Of a stretch of 64,000 nt of DNA, positions 51,875 to 61,380 are shown piece after piece. Every line of letters starts with the position of its first letter. Position 1 is the first letter of the stretch. Both the position numbers and the translations under genes were made by a program. The notes beneath the pieces are model-generated. The model ran no database searches and had not been told where the DNA came from. It saw only the letters and a program-made list of their open reading frames with translations. Source of the DNA: CAZUHB01 sp964620445. GTDB lineage: Bacteria; Planctomycetota; B15-G4; CAYZWU01. The stretch covers positions 1 through 64,000 of the forward strand of contig CAZUHB010000005.1 in assembly GCA_964620445.1 (NCBI GenBank), in the 5' to 3' direction.

Positions 51875-53902
51875 TCACTCCTGCCATTCGATCCAGATGG
51901 GCGATACCCACGCCATCTGTCCATCCCTCTGCTCCACCCTCAGGTAGTAGGAGTGCGTTCCGGCGACAGGTTCGGCCGTCAGTCTGAAGTCGTCGGCAAA
52001 ATCGAGCGTACGGGGACGCCTCTCGGCAACGAGAAGCGCTCCGTCACGGAGCAACCGTATCGAGTCGATCGCGTCCGTTCCGTGAACGGCAAGCCGCACA
52101 CGGGGCTGCCCATCGCCCGTGACCGTGTCGCCGGGGAAAGCACCATCGATGCGGAGGGCGATCACGATGCGGGCGCCCGTGGTGCCGTAGCAGCGGCCCC
52201 GTTCCAGGGCATTGAATACTCCCTCGCGGTCGAAGGTCTCGGCGTACACGGCAGTCACTCCCGAGAAACCGTAGCGCAGACCTTTCTTCCTGCGGATCGC
52301 GAGCGGAACGCCGGGCAGCCCTGCATGTCCGTCCGAGTCGGCAGTGACGAAGAATCGCCCGCCCGCGGCCAGGACATCGCGAAAACTCGAACCGGGCCGC
52401 CTCTCCTTGGCGGGATCGCCATGGACCGGAAAGGGAGACCTGTTGTACTCGGCCAAACCGTGCCAGGAGTAGACCTCGAAGAGGCGTTGCCTCTCCATGG
52501 GCAGGCCGAGTCCGAAGTCGTAGTCGGGAACGGCCGGGTCGCGCAGCCATGTGGTGTGGTGGACCGCGATCAGCACATTCGGATCGGAGCCGATTTTCTC
52601 GGCCAGGGCCGCGAGGGTGGGTGCGTATCCCGATCCAGGATCGTTCCTGGGCAGTTCGCTCCAGGCCTTGGCGCGGCGTGCGTCCTTCAAGATCACATGG
52701 CGATGTCCGTGAACCTCGGACGTCCATTCATATCCGGCAAAGGCCACGAACATGCCCGGTTCATCGAAACGGTCGGGCAAGGTGCGCAACTCTTCCCAGC
52801 GGAAAGAACCGTTCGAGCTGTGATCCGAGATCGAGCAGAAATCGAGGCATGCCGGTCCGCGGGCGAAGGCGTAGGCCTCATCCTGCAACGCGGCCGCATG
52901 GCCGCCCACGGCCGTGTGACTCTGAAGGCTCCCCCACCTCAACGAACATCTCCCGGGCATTCCATGATGCGCCCCATCGAGGACGAGCACAGGATTGCTC
53001 CTTCCGCGCACCTCCCCGTCGGCAGAGTGCGCGCTCAGCCTGTACACTCCCGGTTCATCGAGAACGACCTCCACGTCGCAAAAGGACTGTCCGAGGCGGT
53101 AATCGATCCGTCCGAGCCGCGGCGCGTCCTCTTCGCCGGAAAGACGGACGATCACGTCCCCGGCGAAATCATCGACGGGCAGACTCGAGGCGGTTCGGCC
53201 GCCGCCGCCCCTGACCGGGACGATCCGCACCCGCGCCTTCCCCGGGGAGATGATCGACGGGACAACCACCCGAAGCCGGTCCGCGTCGACAGCGTGGCTT
53301 TCGAGAAGCGGGTGCGGTCCGTTGGCGAGCAGGTACTCGCCGCCGCCCTCGCGGTCCGCGAAACAGAGCAGGCGGATTTTCATCGGAATCGACGGAACCC
53401 TCATTCCCGGACCGCCCCCGCGCCTGTCGCCGAAAACGACTGTCACCCTCTCGCCCGCCAAAAGCCCCTCGGGAAAGACGATCTCGGGCGAATGACGGCC
53501 AAGACCGGTGTGACGCAGGGAGACCTCGAAGGGGCTCGACTCGGAACTCACGGTGAGCAGGTTGGCCGCCCCGTCCTGATCCAGGACCGGATCGGCCAGT
53601 GTATAACGCATGTCCGGTCCGATCAGCGGCCGGCCGTTGAAAAGGCGGCCCTGCTCGATGCGCAGTCCGCCTCCCGGCTGGAGTTCTTCGGTCGCGCGGA
53701 TCGTCATCGAGATCGTGACGAAAGATTCCCTGCCCGGAAGCCGTTCGGTGGTTCCCGCGGCCTCGGTCGAAACGGCGAAACGGGTGGGGCCGTCGAGAGC
53801 GATCTCCACGGTGACGGCGCCTTCGGGTCCGCACGAGAGAGGTGCCGCGAGGAGGACGGCTGCCAGCGCCGCCGGAATCGCAGATCGGATAGAAATCTTC
53901 AT
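51875..53902 (-). CDS. Exported DUF3604-like protein with a PHP-type metal site
   Basis: A 675-residue protein with a signal sequence whose end resembles a lipobox (AAPLSCGPEG, Cys25). The N-terminal half is beta-rich. The C-terminal half matches DUF3604/PHP-type proteins: SLQSHTAVGGH, DFCSISDHSSNG, GYEWTSEVHGHRHVI, AVHHTTW and TADSDGHAGLPG give several His and Asp residues suited to a metal centre. Family members are thought to be phosphoesterases or related hydrolases; the substrate is unknown. AGAGAGG lies 8 nt before the ATG. It is divergent from the gamma-glutamyltransferase gene. Confidence 0.75.
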   Translation of the reverse strand: MKISIRSAIPAALAAVLLAAPLSCGPEGAVTVEIALDGPTRFAVSTEAAGTTERLPGRESFVTISMTIRATEELQPGGGLRIEQGRLFNGRPLIGPDMRYTLADPVLDQDGAANLLTVSSESSPFEVSLRHTGLGRHSPEIVFPEGLLAGERVTVVFGDRRGGGPGMRVPSIPMKIRLLCFADREGGGEYLLANGPHPLLESHAVDADRLRVVVPSIISPGKARVRIVPVRGGGGRTASSLPVDDFAGDVIVRLSGEEDAPRLGRIDYRLGQSFCDVEVVLDEPGVYRLSAHSADGEVRGRSNPVLVLDGAHHGMPGRCSLRWGSLQSHTAVGGHAAALQDEAYAFARGPACLDFCSISDHSSNGSFRWEELRTLPDRFDEPGMFVAFAGYEWTSEVHGHRHVILKDARRAKAWSELPRNDPGSGYAPTLAALAEKIGSDPNVLIAVHHTTWLRDPAVPDYDFGLGLPMERQRLFEVYSWHGLAEYNRSPFPVHGDPAKERRPGSSFRDVLAAGGRFFVTADSDGHAGLPGVPLAIRRKKGLRYGFSGVTAVYAETFDREGVFNALERGRCYGTTGARIVIALRIDGAFPGDTVTGDGQPRVRLAVHGTDAIDSIRLLRDGALLVAERRPRTLDFADDFRLTAEPVAGTHSYYLRVEQRDGQMAWVSPIWIEWQE

Positions 53903-54123
53903 CGAATGCGCCTCTCTTTCTGATCGACCATTGAAAAGCATGGAAGGGGAATTATCAAGCGCGCCAGGATCGGTCGGGGACGGCCTCGAGAGACGCGTCT
54001 TGAATGCCTTTCTCGCCACCGTTAGAGTAGACGCTGCATCCTGCTTCCGGCCTCTTGCCGTTCCGACCGGCTGCCGCGCTCGTGATACTGGCTGAACCTT
54101 TATTTTTTTGGAATAGGGCCCCC

Positions 54124-55890
54124 ATGAAATCGAAGAGCATCGCGTTGTTGTTCTCTGCCGCCGTCTGCCTCGCGGCCGGCCTCGTTCTTGGCGGTTGCCT
54201 GTCGCCCGTGGTCGTGGACCGAACCGTCGCGTCGACGGAAGGAGTCGTGGTGTGCGTGGACGATCTGGCCGCCGAAGTGGGCGCACGCGTTCTGGCCGCC
54301 GGAGGCAACGCTGTCGATGCCGCGGTGGCCATGGGTTTCACCCTTGCCGTGACCCATCCGCAAGCGGGCAATCTCGGCGGCGGAGGTTTCATGGTGATCC
54401 GCCTCCGCGACGGTACGCTGACGTCCATCGATTACCGGGAGAAGGCGCCCGGGGCGTCCACTGCCGGGATGTTCCTCGACGAGAAGGGCAACGTGGACAA
54501 AACGAAACGCGATCTCGGCCTGCTGAGCTCGGGTGTCCCGGGCACGCCTGCAGGTCTGGAGCTGGCCCATCGACGTTACGGACGGCTTCCATGGCGGCTG
54601 CTGGTCGATCCGGCCAGGAGACTCGCCGAGAACGGTTTCGAGGTCGACGACGATCTGGCATCGGCCTTCGAGAGGCATGAAAAGAACCTGCGCCTCTTCG
54701 AGAGCACGCAGGCCTGTTATTTCGGCGACAACGGAGAACGTCTGCAGCCGGGCGACATTCTCGCGCAGCCCTGCCTCGCCGAGACCCTCCGCCGGATTCA
54801 GAACGGAGGCGCGGCCGGGTTTTATCTGGGCCCTGTCGCGAAGGAGCTGATCGCCGCGATCGCCGAAGGCGGCGGCATCATGACCCTCGACGATCTCGCT
54901 TCCTATGACGCGATCGAACGCAAACCGGTCACCGGCACCTACCGCGGGATCACCGTTGTCGGCATGCCTCTCCCTTCGTCGGGCGGCACGGTGCTGATCG
55001 AACTTCTCAACATCCTCTCCGGATTCGATCTCGGCGCTCAGAACGAGGCCGACCGGCGCCACGCCATGGCCGAGGGGATGCGTCTAGCTTTCAGAGATCG
55101 CGCCCTTTATCTGGGCGATGCCGACTTCGTCGACGTTCCGTCCGAACGGCTGCTCTCCCGGGAACACGCACACGCGCTGCGCGCCGGAATCGATCTTGGC
55201 CGCGCGGCTGACAGCCGTTCGCTGTCCGAAGATCTCGTCATCCACCAGGCGCGGTCCGAGGCGGTCAGCGGGAAGAAAGCAGCACCGAAAGCCCGCGACG
55301 AAGGACGGAAGCAGACCACCCATTTCTCGATAATGGATCGCGACGGAAACATGGTGGCCAACACATACACGCTGGAACAGACCTTCGGGTGCAAGGCGGT
55401 GGCCGGTTCGACCGGCGTTCTCATGAACAACGAGATGCACGATTTCAACGTGCGCCCCGGGTGGACCGATGACGGCGGGACGATCGGCACGGCGCCGAAC
55501 CTGATCGCACCGGGGAAGAGGATGCTCAGCAGCATGTGTCCCGTCATTCTCCTGCGCCAGGGCCGGCCCTTTGCCGTGATCGGCAGTCCGGGCGGCCGCA
55601 CGATCATCAACACCGTTCTCCAGGTCCTGGTAAACCTCGTCGATCTCGGCCTGTCTCCCGAGGAAGCCGTGGCTGCCCCGCGTATCCACCATCAGTGGTT
55701 TCCCGACCGTCTCTACGTGGAAAAGGATCTCTCTCGGGCTATAAAAGGAGAACTCGAAGCGCGAGGCCACACGATAAAGCAGAGAGACGCACAGGGCGAC
55801 TGCCACATCATCGTTTTCGATCCGCGGTCGGGTGAAATGTCAGGAGTGGCCGACCGGCGCATCGACGGCTGGGCGGCCGCGCCGCGCTAG
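54124..55890 (+). CDS. ggt: Gamma-glutamyltransferase lipoprotein
   Basis: Cleaves or transfers the gamma-glutamyl group of glutathione-like peptides; the precursor self-cleaves before a catalytic threonine. Here that residue is Thr398 in KQTTHFSIMD. GNLGGGGFMVIR, YREKAPG and GSPGGRTI are also family marks. The N-terminus is a lipoprotein signal (LVLGGCLSP, Cys25), so the enzyme is probably membrane-tethered. The 588-residue size is normal. The stop codon TAG at 55888-55890 lies inside the first 7-nt unit of the tandem repeat that follows. Confidence 0.93.
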   Translation: MKSKSIALLFSAAVCLAAGLVLGGCLSPVVVDRTVASTEGVVVCVDDLAAEVGARVLAAGGNAVDAAVAMGFTLAVTHPQAGNLGGGGFMVIRLRDGTLTSIDYREKAPGASTAGMFLDEKGNVDKTKRDLGLLSSGVPGTPAGLELAHRRYGRLPWRLLVDPARRLAENGFEVDDDLASAFERHEKNLRLFESTQACYFGDNGERLQPGDILAQPCLAETLRRIQNGGAAGFYLGPVAKELIAAIAEGGGIMTLDDLASYDAIERKPVTGTYRGITVVGMPLPSSGGTVLIELLNILSGFDLGAQNEADRRHAMAEGMRLAFRDRALYLGDADFVDVPSERLLSREHAHALRAGIDLGRAADSRSLSEDLVIHQARSEAVSGKKAAPKARDEGRKQTTHFSIMDRDGNMVANTYTLEQTFGCKAVAGSTGVLMNNEMHDFNVRPGWTDDGGTIGTAPNLIAPGKRMLSSMCPVILLRQGRPFAVIGSPGGRTIINTVLQVLVNLVDLGLSPEEAVAAPRIHHQWFPDRLYVEKDLSRAIKGELEARGHTIKQRDAQGDCHIIVFDPRSGEMSGVADRRIDGWAAAPR

Positions 55891-56073
55891 GCGCGTTGAG
55901 TCGCACAAGGTGCGTTGAGTCGCNNNNNNNNNNNNNNNNNNNNNNNNNNNNNNNNNNNNNNNNNNNNNNNNNNNNNNNNNNNNNNNNNNNNNNNNNNNNN
56001 NNNNNNNNNNNNNNNNNNNNNNNGCGTTGAGTCGCACAAGGTGCGTTGAGTCGCGCTAGGCGCGTTGAGTCGC
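55886..56073. repeat. 19-bp tandem repeat interrupted by the assembly gap
   Basis: The 12-mer GCGTTGAGTCGC recurs every 19 bp, separated by a 7-mer that is either ACAAGGT or GCTAGGC. Five copies of the 12-mer are visible (55893, 55912, 56024, 56043, 56062). The array starts within the ggt stop codon region and ends 33 bp before the larE start. The gap falls inside the array, so its true length is unknown. The repeat is too short and closely spaced for CRISPR. Confidence 0.9.
55924..56023. other. Assembly gap (100 N)
   Basis: Exactly 100 undetermined bases, the usual placeholder for a scaffold gap of unknown size. It interrupts the 19-bp tandem array, which probably caused the assembly break. 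Confidence 0.98.
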
Positions 56074-56106
56074 CCGTCATCGGAATCGAACGGAGGGACA
56101 CGGGTT

Positions 56107-56994
56107 GTGACCGGGAAAAAAGACAAGAGGACTCTCGACGACAAGGTCGCGGCCCTTCACCGCAGGCTCGTTTCCTACGGAAAGGTGCTCGTCGCCTTTT
56201 CGGGAGGGGTGGATTCGACTTTCCTCCTCAACGAGGCGGTGCGCGTTCTGGACGGCCGCAACGTGGTGGCTGCCACCGCGGTATCGGAAACATTCACCGA
56301 CGAGGAGCGGAAACGGGCTGACAGGATCTGCCGCCGTTTGGGTGTCCGCCACGAGGTCCTTCGTTCCTGCGAACTCGAGGATCCTTCCTTCGTTCGCAAC
56401 GATCCGGAAAGATGCTACCACTGCAAAAAGATCCGCTTTGGGGAATTGATCCAACTCGCGGGAAGGCTCGAGATCGACAAGGTCGCCGAGGCCTCGCAGG
56501 CTGACGATAGCGGCGACTACAGGCCGGGGAAGAAGGCTGTTGCCGAATTGAACGTCGAGAGCCCCCTTCTCGAGGAAGGCTTTACCAAGGCCGAGGTCCG
56601 CCTCTGCTCGCGGCGCCGCGGTCTCGAGACGGCCGACCTTCCGGCGGCCGCCTGCCTTGCGTCGCGCATTCCCTATGGAACGCCGATCGAGAGGGATCTC
56701 CTGAACCGGCTGGCCCGGGCGGAGAAGAACGTGCGCCGGTTGGGTTTCAGGAATTTCCGGCTTCGCCACCATGGTCAGGTGGCACGTCTCGAATTCGAAC
56801 CTGCCGAGATGGAGCGCGCCTTCCGTTTCCGGCGCTCGCTGCATGGACGGATCACCGCCGAGGGCTGGTCCTATGTGGCGATCGATCTCATCGGCTATCG
56901 CACGGGCAGCCTGAACGAAATCCTGAACCGGGAAGGCTCCAGCGCGCGGCGCGCGGCCCGTTCAGCGCGGAAGAAAAGAAAGAACCGATCATGA
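56107..56994 (+). CDS. larE: ATP-dependent sacrificial sulfur transferase LarE
   Basis: Member of the PP-loop LarE family, which inserts sulfur into the nickel-pincer cofactor of lactate racemase-type enzymes using its own cysteine. The PP-loop is SGGVDST (about 32-38); Cys183 in AACLASRIPYG matches the sacrificial cysteine. A GTG with GGAGGG 9 nt upstream is chosen; a TTG at 56065 lies inside the tandem repeat. The C-terminus is strongly basic. Partners larB and larC are not in the window. The next gene, mnmA, overlaps it by 4 bp. Confidence 0.9.
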   Translation: MTGKKDKRTLDDKVAALHRRLVSYGKVLVAFSGGVDSTFLLNEAVRVLDGRNVVAATAVSETFTDEERKRADRICRRLGVRHEVLRSCELEDPSFVRNDPERCYHCKKIRFGELIQLAGRLEIDKVAEASQADDSGDYRPGKKAVAELNVESPLLEEGFTKAEVRLCSRRRGLETADLPAAACLASRIPYGTPIERDLLNRLARAEKNVRRLGFRNFRLRHHGQVARLEFEPAEMERAFRFRRSLHGRITAEGWSYVAIDLIGYRTGSLNEILNREGSSARRAARSARKKRKNRS

Positions 56995-58046
56995 CAGCGG
57001 CAGAAAAGGTGCTCGTGGCCATGAGCGGCGGCGTCGACTCGACCATGACTGCCGTCCGCCTGCTCGAACAGGGCCACGAGGTGATCGGCGCGACCATGCG
57101 GCTCTGGGAGACCGGCAGCGATGCGGCGTGCGCGGACGCGCGCAAGGCAGCGCGGACTCTCGGTATCGCCCACCACGTCGTCGATTTTCGCGCCGAGTTC
57201 AGAGAGCAGATCGTCGATCCGTTCATCGAAGTCTACTGCGCGGGCCGAACCCCGAACCCTTGCGTCCAGTGCAATCGTGAAGTCAAATTCGGCTGGCTGG
57301 CCGAGTTCGGCCGCTCGCTGGGCGCTGACAGAATTGCCACGGGGCACTACGCCCGGATCGAACCGGATCGCGAGCAGGGTCGATTCGTTCTGAAGCGGGG
57401 CGTGGACGGTCAGAAAGACCAGTCCTATTTCCTCTTCAGGATCCCCGCTGCCCAGCTCTCGCGGATCTCCTTTCCCCTCGGCGGATTGACGAAGGACGCC
57501 GTGCGCGCAATGGCTGCCCGGAAAGGATTGAGTGTGGCGCAAAGACCTGAAAGCCAGGATATTTGCTTCATCCCCGAGGGGGGGTATGAATCCTTGATCC
57601 GCCGGGAGCGACCGGACGCCTTCGAGCCGGGCCCGATTCGCGACCGCGGCGGCAGCCTCCTCGGCCGGCACCGCGGATTGCCCGCGTACACCGTGGGACA
57701 GCGCAAGGGGCTGGGTATCGCCTCGTCCGAGCCGTACTATGTGCTCGCCCTCGACAGGGAGGACAATTCGCTCATCGTGGGCCGAAAAGACGAACTGCGG
57801 GAGAAAGCGTTCGCACTCGACCGGCTCAACTGGTGTTCGATCCCCCCACCGGAAGAGAGCTTCGACGCCATGGTGCAGATCCGTTACAGGTCGACTCCGG
57901 CCGGGGCGCGAATCTTTCCTCGGACGGGAGGAGGTATCCACGTCGAATTCACGGGTGAGCAGCCGGCGATCACACCGGGGCAGTCGGCCGTGTTTTACGA
58001 TGGCGACACTGTTTTGGGCGGCGGCAGGATCACGGACGCCCTTTGA
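56991..58046 (+). CDS. mnmA: tRNA-specific 2-thiouridylase
   Basis: Adds sulfur to uridine-34 of tRNA for Lys, Glu and Gln. The PP-loop is MSGGVDST (11-18); catalytic cysteines are Cys91 in TPNPCVQCN and Cys192 in SQDICFIP. The 351-residue length is normal. The ATG overlaps the larE stop (ATGA), so the two sulfur-transfer enzymes are coupled. The segment after the PP-loop (LWETGSDAACADARKAA) is shorter than in most MnmA proteins, where a CC pair is usual. Confidence 0.94.
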   Translation: MTAAEKVLVAMSGGVDSTMTAVRLLEQGHEVIGATMRLWETGSDAACADARKAARTLGIAHHVVDFRAEFREQIVDPFIEVYCAGRTPNPCVQCNREVKFGWLAEFGRSLGADRIATGHYARIEPDREQGRFVLKRGVDGQKDQSYFLFRIPAAQLSRISFPLGGLTKDAVRAMAARKGLSVAQRPESQDICFIPEGGYESLIRRERPDAFEPGPIRDRGGSLLGRHRGLPAYTVGQRKGLGIASSEPYYVLALDREDNSLIVGRKDELREKAFALDRLNWCSIPPPEESFDAMVQIRYRSTPAGARIFPRTGGGIHVEFTGEQPAITPGQSAVFYDGDTVLGGGRITDAL

Positions 58047-58088
58047 CGCGCCCCGCGAGTCGAAATCCCGATGGCGTAACGGAGCGTT

Positions 58089-59696
58089 TCAATCGATCCT
58101 CTTGAAGATCCGATATCGACCCACGACTCCGTGCGGCCGATAGCGAAGAGAGATGTAGTGTTCGAGTATGGGCGCATCGCGCGCCAAGGTCTGCCCCCCC
58201 ACCGATTGAACCGGTCCCCCGAGAACGACGAGAGCGGGGCGTTTTCGTTCGAGCGCCTCGATCATTTCCATCTGGCCCCGCGGAGCGTCGAAATAGTAGA
58301 AGGGCTCCAGAAAAGGCACTGCCGGCATGCGCCGCGAAAGGAAATGGAGCGCCGGCGAGTAGGGACCGGTCATGATCGTGTCGCTCGGATCGGTCTCGGC
58401 GAGGATCGCGGCAACGACGCGTTTCAATTCGGAAGCGTTCTCCGCCTTCTCGTAGAGACCGGCGCCCTCGAGCGGGATGGCCGTGTCGAAGGCTTCCCTG
58501 ATCCGGATCGAGCCCGGAACGCGGGCGTCCGGTTTGGTCAAGGCCAGGCTGTAGAAAACGAGAATCGCCGCCGGGACGATCGCGACGACCTTGACGGCCG
58601 CTCTTGCCAAAGAGGTTGCCCTCGCGACGCGGACGCTTTTTGCGGCAGGCTCCGGCGGGCCATCCGATCTCGCCCGACCGGCCAGCCGACAGACGATGAC
58701 CGTGGCCGCGAGAAGAGCAAGCGGCACACTCTGGAGCAGGTGGTTGAAGGTCGGCGTGATCCGCAGCTGATTCATGACGGGCAGTCCGAATACAGCCACG
58801 GCCAGAACTTCGAGAGTCCCGGCGCCGGAGTCTCCCCGAATCCGGAAGAGTAGAGCCATCAGACCGAGAGCGATCAGCGCCACGGGCGCCGCTGGGATCA
58901 TTAGTGACAGGAGAATCCTCTTCAGCGAATGACTCTCCAGGGCCTGGCCGAGGCCGGGCACGGTCACGGCGTCTGCGAAACGGACGAGGTTCACCGTCCG
59001 CTGGATCTCGGAGCGCAACACCATCTCCAGGTCGCCGGCCAGCAGAACAGCAAGCGCCACCGGAACGAGCGGCAGCGCCGCGCCCACCAGAAAGCCGCCC
59101 GCCTTTCGTCCGAACGCGCCGATCGATGCCGCGGGCTTGTCCCATACGAGTTCCAGGGCGAGTAGAGTGACACAGGAGACCGCCGCGAAGATGCCGGCGT
59201 CGACGCGGAAAAGGGTCGTCACGCCGCAAACCATGCCGGCGGCGAAACAGGCACGGGCCGTTCGAGAGCGGCGGTAGGCGAACCAGGCCGCGATGTTGGC
59301 CAGGACGACGAACTGGAAGAAACTCTTGTGCAAGGCCCCATGGGCGAGGGTGACGGCCGCGGCCATGACGAGTGACATTCCCCGCGGGAGAACGCGGCGC
59401 GACACGATGTAGAAGAGCGCGGCCACGAATCCGCGAAGAACGAGAAACAGGCCGGCCTGCACCTTGAGCGATGCACCGAAGAGAGCGAAGAGACCCGCGA
59501 TCAGGTAATACCGTCCCGGCCCGTAGGGTGCGAGAAAGTCGTTCCCGTAGGCGCCTCCTTCGAGCACGCGCCATGCCTCGGTCGCGTAGAGTCCCTCGTC
59601 AAAGAGGTCGAGGCCGCGGTCGAAGAAAAAACAGGTGTAGATGATTGCGCCGATGCAAGCGAGTGCGGCGGCAACGATGTCGCTCCTCTTGAACAC
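58089..59696 (-). CDS. GT-C-type integral membrane glycosyltransferase
   Basis: A 535-residue protein with about ten to twelve TM helices. The first extracytoplasmic loop has FFDRGLDLFDEGLYATEAWR, whose acidic pair fits the catalytic loop of polyprenyl-phosphate-sugar-dependent GT-C enzymes (PMT/ArnT-like). A hydrophilic C-terminal region follows (about 385-535). Donor and acceptor are unknown; glycosylation of lipid A, O-antigen or protein is possible. It runs opposite to larE-mnmA and does not overlap them. Confidence 0.8.
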   Translation of the reverse strand: MFKRSDIVAAALACIGAIIYTCFFFDRGLDLFDEGLYATEAWRVLEGGAYGNDFLAPYGPGRYYLIAGLFALFGASLKVQAGLFLVLRGFVAALFYIVSRRVLPRGMSLVMAAAVTLAHGALHKSFFQFVVLANIAAWFAYRRSRTARACFAAGMVCGVTTLFRVDAGIFAAVSCVTLLALELVWDKPAASIGAFGRKAGGFLVGAALPLVPVALAVLLAGDLEMVLRSEIQRTVNLVRFADAVTVPGLGQALESHSLKRILLSLMIPAAPVALIALGLMALLFRIRGDSGAGTLEVLAVAVFGLPVMNQLRITPTFNHLLQSVPLALLAATVIVCRLAGRARSDGPPEPAAKSVRVARATSLARAAVKVVAIVPAAILVFYSLALTKPDARVPGSIRIREAFDTAIPLEGAGLYEKAENASELKRVVAAILAETDPSDTIMTGPYSPALHFLSRRMPAVPFLEPFYYFDAPRGQMEMIEALERKRPALVVLGGPVQSVGGQTLARDAPILEHYISLRYRPHGVVGRYRIFKRID

Positions 59697-59782
59697 TCAA
59701 TTCCTCCACGCCGAACCGATCGACGCCGATGGCGGTCTTCGACAGGACAGTTAACTTATCAGCAGGTGGGACGGCGCGCATT

Positions 59783-60898
59783 CTAAAAAACGGCGGGGCG
59801 GCCGCCTTCGCCGGCCGGATCCTCACGTGGACGGCGCTTCTTGGGTCCGAAACCGCCCGGAGGCTTGTCGTTCGGTTTCCTGTGATTTCCGCGCCCGGCT
59901 CCGTTGGGTCTTCTCGCGCCGGGGCCCGGCCGGTCCGTTCCGTCGGGCGGAGGCGGTTTTCTGAGCAGGCCGCGCAGATGGGGCAAAATCCTGTCGGGAG
60001 GAATCTGGCGGAGCACTTTCATGATGCTTTCCAGGCGCCGCGGTATGGGGAGCGAGAGGATCTCGTCGATCTTTTCGTCCGAGATCCCCATTGCCCTGAA
60101 GTGATGCCGGAAATTCTCATCGAAGAAGAGGCGTTTCTTTTTTTCCCGCTCCGATCGGTCGCCGATCTCCTTGAGCATCTTCCGCTGCTCGGGCGTCAAC
60201 TCGCAGATCTTGGCAAAATTTCCGGGGAGGCCCTTCTCTCTCCTCTGGCGATCGACCTCATCACGGAACGGACGCCAGGGCATACGTTCGAATCGGTGGA
60301 ATTCCTCGGGAGGGAGACCTTCTTCCACTGCACGGAGGACCTGTTTCTTGCGCAGGTTGAGGACCGCCGCAACCTTCTCTTCATGGCTGAGCGCTTCGAT
60401 CCGACGGTGCTCCTCTTCGGTGATCACTCCTCCCGTGCGCAGTTTCCTGAGGATCCGGGACGCGAGATCCTTGTTTTTCTTCTCCAGTTCCCGCCGCAAA
60501 ACTCTCGAACGGTGTCTCTCGGAATCTCTCGGCGGCTCGCGTTCGAAGATCTTCTTCTTCTTGACCGCCCTTTCGAGGGAGCGGAGTTCTGCCCGCACCC
60601 GTTTTTCGATCATCGACTTTCTCTCTCTTGCCGAGAGGCCGGTCAACTCGTCCTTCAAATCCTCCATGACCTTCCGTTCCAGCCGGAGAAATTCCTCGTG
60701 CCTTCGCCTGAAACGTTCCTGCTCCTCGGGTGGAAGGTTCTTGAATGCCTCGAATTTTCTCTTGAGCCTCTTTTGCGACTCGGCCGAGAGCGAGTCCCAA
60801 CCTTTCTTCCTGTCCGGTGAAGGGTCATCCTGCGCAAAACCAACGGCCGCGAAAATGAGCAACAGGGCCAGAACGAGAAGCTGCGCCGAAGTTTTCAT
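59783..60898 (-). CDS. Exported charged helical protein in the sigma/anti-sigma operon
   Basis: A 371-residue protein with a signal peptide (QLLVLALLLIFAAVGFAQ). The mature part is helical and very rich in Arg, Lys and Glu, with recurring LPPEEQERFRRRHEEF-like segments reminiscent of DUF3106 and LTPEQRKMLKEIG, as in CpxP/Spy-like periplasmic proteins. The final 60 residues are Pro/Gly/Arg-rich. Its start overlaps the anti-sigma stop (TGATG), so it belongs to the ECF operon and may be an envelope-stress sensor or chaperone. The family assignment is tentative. Confidence 0.65.
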   Translation of the reverse strand: MKTSAQLLVLALLLIFAAVGFAQDDPSPDRKKGWDSLSAESQKRLKRKFEAFKNLPPEEQERFRRRHEEFLRLERKVMEDLKDELTGLSARERKSMIEKRVRAELRSLERAVKKKKIFEREPPRDSERHRSRVLRRELEKKNKDLASRILRKLRTGGVITEEEHRRIEALSHEEKVAAVLNLRKKQVLRAVEEGLPPEEFHRFERMPWRPFRDEVDRQRREKGLPGNFAKICELTPEQRKMLKEIGDRSEREKKKRLFFDENFRHHFRAMGISDEKIDEILSLPIPRRLESIMKVLRQIPPDRILPHLRGLLRKPPPPDGTDRPGPGARRPNGAGRGNHRKPNDKPPGGFGPKKRRPREDPAGEGGRPAVF

Positions 60899-61380
60899 CA
60901 GAGCGCCTCCTCCTCGCTGAGAGCGAGGTAGAATTCGTACTCCATGACCATATCGAGGTCGTCTCCGAACTGTTCGAGGAACTCGAGGTCCTCCACGAGA
61001 TCGAGGTTCTCGATCACGTCCTCGTCAGCCACCGCCGAGCCGCTGCCAGTTTCGGCAACCGGTCCACTGTCGAACAGAACAACGGACAGGACGAGGATCA
61101 ACCCTGCCGCGACCGCGAGAACCGCGCGCCTGAGGGCAACAGCCTTGCGCTCGCGTGACCTGATTTTCTGAAACGATGCCATGGTACGCTGCACGAAATC
61201 GCCCGACGGTGTCGGGTCGGGAAATTCATCGAGAATATCCCATGCCGCCCTGAGTTCGGTCACCTCTTGCCGGCAGCGCGTACAGGTGAGCAGATGCTCG
61301 TCCAGTGCATCGTGCGTCGCTCCGGGAAGAACATTGTCGAGAAACTCGAGTTTCTTCTCTCTGACTTCTTCACACTTCAT
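60898..61380 (-). CDS. Zinc-finger membrane anti-sigma factor
   Basis: A 160-residue protein with the zinc-binding anti-sigma signature Cys3, His29-x3-Cys33-x2-Cys36 in the cytoplasmic part and one TM helix (about 85-107, AVLAVAAGLILVLSVVLF). The extracytoplasmic tail is acidic (DEDVIENLDLVEDLEFLE). It should hold the adjacent ECF sigma factor inactive until signalled. The ATG at 61380, after GAGG, overlaps the sigma stop by 11 bp; an in-frame ATG four codons upstream is also possible. Confidence 0.88.
   Translation of the reverse strand: MKCEEVREKKLEFLDNVLPGATHDALDEHLLTCTRCRQEVTELRAAWDILDEFPDPTPSGDFVQRTMASFQKIRSRERKAVALRRAVLAVAAGLILVLSVVLFDSGPVAETGSGSAVADEDVIENLDLVEDLEFLEQFGDDLDMVMEYEFYLALSEEEAL

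Noticed and set aside
55886..56073. CRISPR array
   Set aside because: The repeat is 12 bp with 7-bp spacers drawn from only two sequences, and no cas genes are present.
56065..56106. TTG start of larE within the tandem repeat
   Set aside because: The GTG at 56107 has a good GGAGGG site and gives the family-typical N-terminus.
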